From NCBI GenBank assembly GCA_028685295.1, contig JAQUEL010000062.1, forward strand, positions 1 through 12,058: a stretch of DNA of 12,058 nucleotides, read 5' to 3'. The notes beneath the pieces are model-generated. The model was not told the origin of the DNA. It worked only from the letters and a program-made list of their open reading frames with translations, and did not search any database. Shown here in pieces: positions 6,580 through 12,058 of this stretch. The translations under genes were made by a program, and so were the position numbers. This DNA is from a bacterium. Lineage in GTDB: Bacteria; UBP13; UBA5359. How positions within the stretch are numbered: the stretch's first letter is position 1; every line of letters starts with the position of its first letter.

Positions 6580-7488
6580 TCAGCCGACCTCCAGCATTCT
6601 ATCCAGAGCTATACGGGCACTGATGCGTATCTGTTCCGGCACCTCTACCTTATACTGCATATCTTCGAGCGACCATAACAGCTTTTCCAGAGTAATCTTC
6701 TTCATATTGGGGCAGACAGCTGCCTCAGAGGCTGCATGGAATACCTTATCCGGATTCTCTCGGCGCAGGCGATGCAGCAGCCCTATTTCAGTACCGACAA
6801 TGAATTCCCGGTTATGGCTTTCATGCGCAAAGCGAAGCATACCGCCTGTACTGAGAACTTCATCCGCTAAAGACACAATATCATAGCTGCATTCGGGATG
6901 GACCATGATAATGGCCGCCGGATGTTCCGCTTTCAATTCACGAAGCTTCTCCGGCAGGAAACGGTGATGGGTAGGACAGAATCCATTCCAGATAATCATC
7001 TTCTTATCCGTCCGGCGAGCGACATAATCACCCAAAGATTTATCCGGCACAAAGATGATTTCATCGGAGGGAACGGAATCCACCACCGCTACGGCATTGG
7101 CGGATGTACAACATATATAGCTTTCCGCCTTGATAGCAGCACTTGAATTAACATAAGCAACAACCAGAGCTTTCGGGTGCTGGGCCTTTAACTCTCTCAA
7201 TTGCTCTACGCTTATCATATCGGCCATAGGGCAGCCGGCTTCTCTGTCCGGTATGAGCACCGTCTTGGCCGGAGAGAGTATCTTGGCCGTTTCGGCCATA
7301 AAATATACTCCACAAAAAACAATTGCCGGATGTTCAACTGCCGCTGCCCGGCGGCTTAGATCAAGCGAATCGCCGACAAAATCGGCTATATCCTGAATCT
7401 CGCTCAATTGATAATTATGAGCCAGGATCACGGCGTTGCGTTTATGACGCAACTCGTTTATCCTGGCGATAATATCGGCTTCAGACAT
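6580..7488 (-). CDS. nadA: Quinolinate synthase, [4Fe-4S] enzyme
   Basis: NadA condenses iminoaspartate from NadB with DHAP to give quinolinate, using an oxygen-sensitive [4Fe-4S] cluster. The 302-residue length fits the compact type found in thermophiles and anaerobes. By motif and spacing the likely cluster ligands are C86 (EAGCPMAD), C171 (WNGFCPTHH) and C259 (EAAVCPNMKK), spaced 85 and 88 residues apart as in the family. Other conserved stretches are AHNYQ (23-27), GVYFMAETAKIL (60-71), AYVNSSAAIKA (111-121), CCTSANA (126-132), PDKSLG (148-153) and HPEC (197-200). The start is supported by AGGAG eight bases upstream, and this site overlaps the stop codon of panD. The spacing to panD is 11 bp and to nadB 6 bp, so all three are co-transcribed. 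Confidence 0.97.
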   Translation of the reverse strand: MSEADIIARINELRHKRNAVILAHNYQLSEIQDIADFVGDSLDLSRRAAAVEHPAIVFCGVYFMAETAKILSPAKTVLIPDREAGCPMADMISVEQLRELKAQHPKALVVAYVNSSAAIKAESYICCTSANAVAVVDSVPSDEIIFVPDKSLGDYVARRTDKKMIIWNGFCPTHHRFLPEKLRELKAEHPAAIIMVHPECSYDIVSLADEVLSTGGMLRFAHESHNREFIVGTEIGLLHRLRRENPDKVFHAASEAAVCPNMKKITLEKLLWSLEDMQYKVEVPEQIRISARIALDRMLEVG

Positions 7489-7499
7489 GCCTGTGACTC

Positions 7500-7859
7500 C
7501 TATTCTGCATCTTTGGTTATCCTGTTATCGCCATCCACATAAATCACTATCGGCTTATGAGAAGGAATATCCTTATCCTCAAGGTGAATATAAGAGAGAA
7601 TTATAAGCTTATCTCCGAGCTGCCCCAGCCGCGCAGCGGCACCGTTAAGACAGATACAACCGGAGCCAGCCTCACCCTCTATCAGATATGTTTCCAAACG
7701 AGCGCCGTTGTTTACATTCAGGATATGCACTTTTTCAAACGGCAACATGCCGGCTGCTTTCATAAGCTCCATATCCACCGTCAGGCTGCCCTCGTAATTG
7801 AGATCGGCATCGGTAACCGTAGCTCTATGTATCTTGGACCGCAGGAACTCCCGCAACAT
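7500..7859 (-). CDS. panD: Aspartate 1-decarboxylase precursor
   Basis: PanD decarboxylates L-aspartate to beta-alanine for pantothenate and CoA. It is made as a precursor that cleaves itself between Gly24 and Ser25, turning Ser25 into the pyruvoyl cofactor. The cleavage site NYEGS (21-25) is intact, and K9, H11, R54 and Y58 fall at the positions known from the E. coli enzyme. The 119-residue length is normal. It is the first gene of the operon, 11 bp before nadA and directly behind the promoter at 7877-7905. AGGTGA lies 6 bases before the ATG. With transcription expected to start near 7870, the mRNA leader would be only about 11-12 nt, beginning almost at the Shine-Dalgarno. Bacillota often keep panD with panB and panC, so its place at the head of nadABC is notable. 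Confidence 0.96.
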   Translation of the reverse strand: MLREFLRSKIHRATVTDADLNYEGSLTVDMELMKAAGMLPFEKVHILNVNNGARLETYLIEGEAGSGCICLNGAAARLGQLGDKLIILSYIHLEDKDIPSHKPIVIYVDGDNRITKDAE

Positions 7860-7876
7860 AAAACATCACCTGCAAG

Positions 7877-7905
7877 ATTATATCATAGAAGAAAGTCCGT
7901 TCCAA
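7877..7905 (-). promoter_or_regulatory. Promoter of the panD-nadABC-aldolase-GDT1 operon
   Basis: On the minus strand TTGGAA (7905-7900, 4 of 6) and a perfect TATAAT (7882-7877) are separated by exactly 17 bp. Transcription should start at about 7870, eleven or twelve bases before the panD ATG. This is the best promoter in the window. Confidence 0.75.
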
Positions 7906-7923
7906 CTGATAAAAACCGGTCGA

Positions 7924-7938
7924 CTTTGATATTCAAAG
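7924..7938 (-). repeat. Short palindrome CTTTGA-TAT-TCAAAG between cca and panD
   Basis: Perfect 6-bp arms flank a 3-bp centre at 7930-7932. It lies 18 bp upstream of the -35 box of the panD promoter, centred at about -61. That could suit a regulator site. It also lies 43 bp after the cca stop codon, and the RNA continues through a GTCGACCGG stretch into UUUUU (7915-7911), so it could be a poor terminator for cca. I do not match it to a known NAD regulator site such as that of NiaR or NrtR. Confidence 0.35.
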
Positions 7939-7981
7939 AGTTATTTCTTGTACTTAAACAATTATCCTGATGCTTGCCCAT

Positions 7982-9373
7982 TTATGCAATGCGATGGAAT
8001 TGGTCATACAGCTCTTCGGCAATCTCCAGCAGTTTACCACGAGTGTTGAGGGCCGGGTTCTCCAATACCATATCGTGGCAACGCTCCAGTATGGCGCCTA
8101 CTTCCCGACCGGGACCGATTCCCAAGTGCGCCATGATGTCATGACCATCTACAGCAAGATCGGAGAGCTTGAAGATAGAGGCTGATTCTCTTAATTTGCT
8201 TATCCAGCGTTTCATCTCTAGATACCGCCTCATCGCCGCACGCGGCGGCATGCCGGTCAGAAGGTCCGCCCGGTGCAATTCCAGAAGATCATCCATGTGT
8301 CTCTCCCCCACTTTACGAAAAAGCCGTCTTAAAGCCGCATCATTGCCGATATCCAGATGAGCTATCTCCATGTGATGCTTTATTAGATGCACTACCAAAG
8401 CCGTAACAGCATTGGGATACCTCAAATGAGAGAGCATCCGGCCGGCAAGCCTGGCGCTGAACTCATCATGCCCATAGAAATGTACACTCCCTTTGAAGGC
8501 TGTCTGGGTATAAGGCTTGCCTACATCATGCAGTAAAGCGGCCAACCGCAGTTCCAGCCTGGGAGATATGCGGCAGGCCGTCAGAAGGTTATGCCTGAAA
8601 ACATCCGTCCTTCCCATATGATACGGTTGAACAACGTTTACTCCCACCACTAATTCCGGCATGATATATTTTAGCAGACCGGTATTATAAAGATCGTTGA
8701 AACCGCGAAACGGTGCTCTTGAAGCAAGCAGTATCCTGTTTACTTCCTCCCTGATACGCTCAACGCTGATATTGGACAGTAATTGATGGTGCTCGAAGAT
8801 GGAATTACAGGTAATCTCTTCTATGCTAAAAGGATGTTCACGCCTTCCTAAAACAGCAGCAAAGCGCACTGCCCGCAGCATACGCAGAGCATCCTCCCGA
8901 AATCGGGCACCAGGATCGCCGACGGTGCGGATAATACCCCGTCCAAGATCGCCTATTCCGTTGAAATAATCCCTGATACGGCCTTCAAAGGGAGAGTATG
9001 CCAGAGCATTGATAGTGAAATCCCTCCTGGAGAGGTCTTCCTTCAGCGAACCGGAATAGACAACGCTGTCCGGACGCCGCATATCAGAATAACGCCCCTC
9101 CAGGCGGTAGGTAGTTACTTCAACGGGTTGCCCCTGTGATATAACGGTAATGGTGCCAAACGCCTTTCCGGTAGGTACGGCGCGTCGGAACAACCTCTCC
9201 ACCTCATCCGGAAGAGCGTCGGTGGCCACATCAAAATCCTTAGCAGGCTGGTTAAGTAAAATGTCACGGAGAGCCCCGCCTACTACATATGATTGATAGC
9301 CGCCGTCATGGAGAGCATGACAGACATCAAGAACGTAATCAGGCAGTTGCAACCTCTTATTTTCATCTATCAT
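7982..9373 (-). CDS. cca: tRNA nucleotidyltransferase (CCA-adding type) with HD domain
   Basis: Class II tRNA nucleotidyltransferases add or repair the 3' CCA end of tRNA. Numbered from the upstream ATG at 9379 (465 aa), the catalytic head has VVGGALRD (32-39), the metal-binding DFD (48-50), EVTTYR (87-92), RRDFTINALAY (118-128) and the nucleotide-selecting EDALRMLRAVRF (162-173), then ERIREE in the neck. An HD domain follows: H263, the pair HD at 284-285, GHDE (303-306) and histidines near 331-336. It may have phosphatase or phosphodiesterase activity. Three ATG codons follow one another after AGGGG. The third (9373) has the best spacing of 6 bases and is used here. Motifs alone do not exclude a poly(A) polymerase or a split CC- or A-adding enzyme, but a single copy with EDxxR favours CCA addition. 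It is divergent from the ABC-F gene. Confidence 0.9.
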   Translation of the reverse strand: MIDENKRLQLPDYVLDVCHALHDGGYQSYVVGGALRDILLNQPAKDFDVATDALPDEVERLFRRAVPTGKAFGTITVISQGQPVEVTTYRLEGRYSDMRRPDSVVYSGSLKEDLSRRDFTINALAYSPFEGRIRDYFNGIGDLGRGIIRTVGDPGARFREDALRMLRAVRFAAVLGRREHPFSIEEITCNSIFEHHQLLSNISVERIREEVNRILLASRAPFRGFNDLYNTGLLKYIMPELVVGVNVVQPYHMGRTDVFRHNLLTACRISPRLELRLAALLHDVGKPYTQTAFKGSVHFYGHDEFSARLAGRMLSHLRYPNAVTALVVHLIKHHMEIAHLDIGNDAALRRLFRKVGERHMDDLLELHRADLLTGMPPRAAMRRYLEMKRWISKLRESASIFKLSDLAVDGHDIMAHLGIGPGREVGAILERCHDMVLENPALNTRGKLLEIAEELYDQFHRIA

Positions 9374-9469
9374 CATCATCCCCTGTACTATTCGCCAACT
9401 ATTCCCTGCTTCCTTGCAAATTTATACCCGTATTGACTAATAGTGAGTCGGGAAGGCATAATACCACAT
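9374..9469. promoter_or_regulatory. Divergent cca / ABC-F intergenic region
   Basis: The two genes start back to back here, so promoters for both must overlap or lie close together. Toward the ABC-F gene a good pair is visible at 9433-9462. Toward cca the only candidate is TATAAA on the minus strand (9426-9421) without a convincing -35, so that promoter is unresolved. No operator-like palindrome was seen. Confidence 0.5.
9433..9462 (+). promoter_or_regulatory. Promoter of the ABC-F gene, placed for a leaderless transcript
   Basis: TTGACT (9433-9438, 5 of 6) and CATAAT (9457-9462, 5 of 6) are separated by 18 bp. Transcription would start at about 9469-9470, which is the A of the preferred ATG at 9470. 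The GGGAAGG at 9450-9456 would then not be in the mRNA. Confidence 0.55.
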
Positions 9470-11329
9470 ATGCTTAAGATAAATGACCTGTGCAAAACAT
9501 ACGGGCGACAAACGCTGCTCGAAAATATTAGCTTCAACATCAACCCCGGTGAGAAGATAGGTTTGGTCGGGCGTAATGGGCACGGTAAAACGACCCTCTT
9601 TCGTCTCATCCTGGGCTGGGAAGAGCCGGATTCCGGTGAGATTACGATTCCCAGCCGCTATACAGTGGGATATTTGAAACAGCATATCAATTTTACCACC
9701 AAAACGGTGCTGGAAGAAGGCTGCCTGGGATTATCTCCAGAGAGAGCCGACGAGAGTTGGAAGGTGGAAAAGGTGTTAGCCGGCCTGGGTTTCTCCCCTG
9801 CTGATATGAAACGTCATCCAGATGAATTCTCAGGCGGATTTCAGGTACGACTCAATCTGGCCAAGGCATTGGTATCGGAACCGGACCTGCTCTTGCTGGA
9901 CGAGCCTACCAACTATTTGGATATTACCTCCATCAGCTGGCTTACCCGCTTTTTACGACAGTGGAAAGGTGAGCTGATGCTTATAACCCATGACCGTGGA
10001 TTTATGGATGGCATAATCACCCATACTGTAGGCATTCATCGCCGTAAGATCAGAAAAGTAGCCGGTTCTACAGAGAAGCTTTATCAACAACTGCTGAAAG
10101 AAGAAGAGATTTATGAGAAGACACGGTTGAACAATGAAAAGAAACGCCGGGAGACAGAGGCCTTCATCAATAGATTCAGAGCCAAAGCTCGATTAAGCAG
10201 CATGGTGCAATCTCGTGTTAAAGCACTGGCCAGGCAAGTGGAAATGAGCAAGCTGGAAACATTGGAAGACCTTGATTTTCGCTTCAGAAGCGCTTCCTTT
10301 CCGTCCAAGACTATGATGGAAATCCGAAATATATCCTTTGCTTATGAAGAAGATTCACCTCGTCTTATAAATAATTTCAGCCTTATCGTGGGCAAAGCCG
10401 ACAGAATAGCCGTTATCGGTAAAAACGGCAAAGGCAAATCCACTCTGCTCAGATTACTGGCCGGTGAGCTGACACCGCTGCAAGGCACGATAAGACAGCA
10501 TTCTCTTCTGAAAATAGGTTATTTTGGACAGACTAACGTAAACCGTTTGGATCCCGATAAAACCGTGCTAGAGGAGATAACCGCTTCTCACCCGGATTGC
10601 ACACCTCAGCAAGCTCGCAACATAAGCGGTAATCTTATGTTTGAAAGCGATATGGCTCTAAAAAAAATATCCGTGCTCTCCGGTGGTGAGAGAAGCAGAG
10701 TTTCACTGGGCAAGCTTCTGGTAGCTCCCGCCCATATGCTGCTGCTGGACGAGCCTACCAACCACCTGGACATGGAATCTTCCGAAGCCCTGATGGAAGC
10801 TATAAAAGCCTTTGCCGGCACGGTGATATTCGTCACACATAATGAAACTTATCTGCATAATCTGGCTAACCGACTTATTGTTTTTGATCGTGGCTGTATA
10901 CGCCTCTTTGAAGGCTGTTATCAGGATTTTCTGGACGAAGTAGGTTGGGAGGATGACCGGCTTTACTCTGAATTAAATGAGCAACGCCCGGTTTCTGAGG
11001 CCGATTCCTATAATCTAAGAAAAGCATTAAAGAAGGAAAAGGCTGAAATAATACAACGGCGTTCGGAGACGTTAAGACCGATGGAGATGGATATAGCCTG
11101 TCTGGAAAAGAGCATAACCGGTCTTGAGGAAGAGATGAGCAGGAACAACAGTGCCCTTGTTCATGCCTCCATGGTCGGGGATGCGCCGACCATCGCAGCA
11201 TTGTCAAAACGAAACAGCCATATAGAGCCGGAGCTGAAAGCTCTCTACGATAGATTATGCTCCCTGCAAGAGAGCTACGAAAGCAAGCTGGGAAATTTCG
11301 AGAGAGAGCTGGCTATGCTTGCTGATTAA
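9470..11329 (+). CDS. ABC-F family ATPase, probable translation factor (YheS/Uup-like, short Arm)
   Basis: This soluble 619-residue protein has two ATPase cassettes and no membrane segment. Cassette 1 has Walker A GRNGHGKT (34-41), Q71, signature FSGGFQ (120-125), Walker B LLLLDEPTNYLD (140-151) and switch H174. Cassette 2 has GKNGKGKST (317-325), Q354, LSGGER (403-408), LLLDEPTNHLD (424-434) and H457. The linker between them (about 200-280) is charged and helical, with FINRFRAKA (232-240) and QSRVKAL as in YheS-type proteins. In this family it reaches toward the P-site tRNA on the ribosome. A C-terminal coiled coil (about 512-616) follows. The Q-loop to signature distance in cassette 1 is only about 50 residues, the same as in cassette 2, so the Arm insertion is essentially absent. 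A GTG at 9443 is in frame but lacks a ribosome binding site. ATG 9470 matches the domain start. An antibiotic-resistance role is possible but not indicated. Confidence 0.93.
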   Translation: MLKINDLCKTYGRQTLLENISFNINPGEKIGLVGRNGHGKTTLFRLILGWEEPDSGEITIPSRYTVGYLKQHINFTTKTVLEEGCLGLSPERADESWKVEKVLAGLGFSPADMKRHPDEFSGGFQVRLNLAKALVSEPDLLLLDEPTNYLDITSISWLTRFLRQWKGELMLITHDRGFMDGIITHTVGIHRRKIRKVAGSTEKLYQQLLKEEEIYEKTRLNNEKKRRETEAFINRFRAKARLSSMVQSRVKALARQVEMSKLETLEDLDFRFRSASFPSKTMMEIRNISFAYEEDSPRLINNFSLIVGKADRIAVIGKNGKGKSTLLRLLAGELTPLQGTIRQHSLLKIGYFGQTNVNRLDPDKTVLEEITASHPDCTPQQARNISGNLMFESDMALKKISVLSGGERSRVSLGKLLVAPAHMLLLDEPTNHLDMESSEALMEAIKAFAGTVIFVTHNETYLHNLANRLIVFDRGCIRLFEGCYQDFLDEVGWEDDRLYSELNEQRPVSEADSYNLRKALKKEKAEIIQRRSETLRPMEMDIACLEKSITGLEEEMSRNNSALVHASMVGDAPTIAALSKRNSHIEPELKALYDRLCSLQESYESKLGNFERELAMLAD

Positions 11330-12058
11330 GCCCGTTACTATAGAAACAGCCCTCTGATAGAGCTTTAAGCGCAATAGCAGACATGAAAAGAATGCCGTTA
11401 CGCAGAGCTTTATCGTTAAAATCGAAATAGGGATTATGCAAACCAGGGTATTCTTCGCCCATGCCCAGCCTGAACATAGCCCCGGGATAATCCTTAATGT
11501 AATATGAAAAATCTTCTCCGCCCAGGGAAGGTGCTTCTATTTCCGCCCACTCGCCGGCTCCCAAAAGTTCCCTTGTTACTTCAGCGCCCATCGCTACCAT
11601 CTTAGGATTATTGATGGTAGGTATGTACGGCGTATTGTAGCTGAATTCATAAGATGCCCCCATGGAATCGCACACACCCTTGATTATCCGCTCCATATGC
11701 ATAGGGATCCAGCGGCCCGTCTCTTCATTCAGATAACGAGTAGTGCCTTCCAATTCCACATTATCAGGTATAATATTGCCGTTAGTACCGCCGCTGAAAC
11801 GGCATACACTCACTACTACCGCATCTAAAGGATTTATGTTGCGAGAAGCTACTGCTTGCAACGCTTCCACTATCCGTGCTCCCGTAAGCACCGGGTCTAT
11901 AGAGGTCTCCGGCATGGATCCGTGTGCGCCCTTCCCATGAATAACTATCTTGAAAAAATCGGCTGCAGCCATGATAACGCCCGATCGTGAAGCAATACTT
12001 CCCACCGGAATATCGCTCAAGGCATGCAAAGTGAAGACGGCTTGGGGCTCCGGATCAC
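11313..12058 (-). CDS. M20D-type amidohydrolase (hippurate / N-acyl-amino-acid hydrolase-like), 5' end outside window
   Basis: About 247 C-terminal residues are visible. The frame stays open to the window edge, reading DPEPQAVFT before the TTG at 12029, so that TTG is not the start and the gene continues beyond 12058. The fragment holds the family pattern LHALSDIPVGS, the dimerisation-domain segment IHGKGAHGSMPE with its conserved histidine, the SGGTNGNIIPD stretch, the metal-site GGEDFSYY and the late metal-ligand histidine of LHNPYFDFND. These metalloenzymes hydrolyse N-acyl amino acids, hippurate, IAA-amino acid conjugates or N-acetyl-diaminopimelate, and which one applies here cannot be decided. 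The protein is cytoplasmic as far as can be seen. Its last codons overlap the 3' end of the convergent ABC-F gene by 17 bp, with no room for a separate terminator. Confidence 0.9.
   Translation of the reverse strand, partial: DPEPQAVFTLHALSDIPVGSIASRSGVIMAAADFFKIVIHGKGAHGSMPETSIDPVLTGARIVEALQAVASRNINPLDAVVVSVCRFSGGTNGNIIPDNVELEGTTRYLNEETGRWIPMHMERIIKGVCDSMGASYEFSYNTPYIPTINNPKMVAMGAEVTRELLGAGEWAEIEAPSLGGEDFSYYIKDYPGAMFRLGMGEEYPGLHNPYFDFNDKALRNGILFMSAIALKALSEGCFYSNGLNQQA

Noticed and set aside
7982-9379. HD-domain signalling phosphodiesterase instead of a tRNA enzyme.
   Set aside because: The HD motifs lie behind a complete class II nucleotidyltransferase head and neck (GGALRD, DFD, RRDFTINAL, EDALR), which is the usual layout of HD-containing tRNA nucleotidyltransferases.
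9436-9454. An 11-base match (CGACTCACTAT) to the core of the phage T7 promoter on the minus strand, reading toward cca.
   Set aside because: The AT-rich upstream half of the T7 promoter is missing and an extra T breaks the +1 region. No phage genes are nearby. This is most likely chance.
9443-9469. GTG at 9443 as start of the ABC-F gene, adding nine residues.
   Set aside because: No ribosome binding site precedes it, it falls between the promoter boxes, and ABC-F domains normally begin as the sequence does from the ATG at 9470.
12027-12029. TTG at 12029 as start of the amidohydrolase.
   Set aside because: The frame is open to the window edge with family-like residues, and the catalytic N-terminal half of an M20 enzyme must lie upstream. 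It is a truncated view, not a start.
1-12058. A defence island, CRISPR array, transposon or prophage.
   Set aside because: No repeats with spacers, transposase, integrase, toxin-antitoxin or nuclease modules were found on either strand. The genes are mostly housekeeping, and no attachment or terminal repeats were seen.

Overview
The window reads as chromosomal DNA of an anaerobic, clostridial-type Bacillota (Firmicutes). The case for this is indirect: balanced base composition, strong GGAGG-type ribosome binding sites, sigma-A-like promoters, dense same-strand operons, NAD made by the anaerobe-friendly nadA/nadB/nadC set next to panD, a class II tRNA nucleotidyltransferase with an HD domain, and an ABC-F ATPase. 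The species cannot be named from the sequence. There are no IS elements, CRISPR arrays, tRNA or rRNA genes.

Layout. All genes except one lie on the minus strand, so transcription runs from high to low coordinates. At the right edge (11313-12058) is the 3' part of an M20D-type amidohydrolase, which overlaps the tail of the convergent plus-strand ABC-F gene (9470-11329) by 17 bp. A 90-100 bp divergent region separates the ABC-F gene from cca (about 9373-7982). Next comes the main unit, with a good promoter at 7877-7905: panD, nadA, nadB, nadC, a class II aldolase and a GDT1/UPF0016 membrane transporter (7859 down to 2770). A second promoter (2712-2740) drives a coupled pair, a secreted protein with one Asp-box and a small membrane-anchored protein (2609-1059). 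After a hairpin-rich 222-bp gap comes a polytopic membrane protein (836-114). An extended -10 promoter then leads into a gene of which only 11 codons lie in the window.

How the genes fit together. NadB oxidises L-aspartate to iminoaspartate, NadA condenses it with dihydroxyacetone phosphate (DHAP) to quinolinate, and NadC converts quinolinate to nicotinate mononucleotide. PanD decarboxylates aspartate to beta-alanine for pantothenate and CoA. The operon therefore joins the two aspartate-consuming routes to NAD and CoA. Class II aldolases of the fuculose-phosphate type release DHAP, the second substrate of NadA, so the aldolase may be functionally linked, although this is an inference. The GDT1 protein suggests manganese or calcium handling. 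The Asp-box protein, its anchored partner and the polytopic membrane protein are unrecognised and may form an envelope-associated unit.

I found no convincing case for a wholly new system. The best leads are the nad-operon aldolase, the unrecognised envelope pair, an ABC-F protein that appears to lack the Arm subdomain and may be translated from a leaderless mRNA, and the alternative pairing in the 837-1058 gap.
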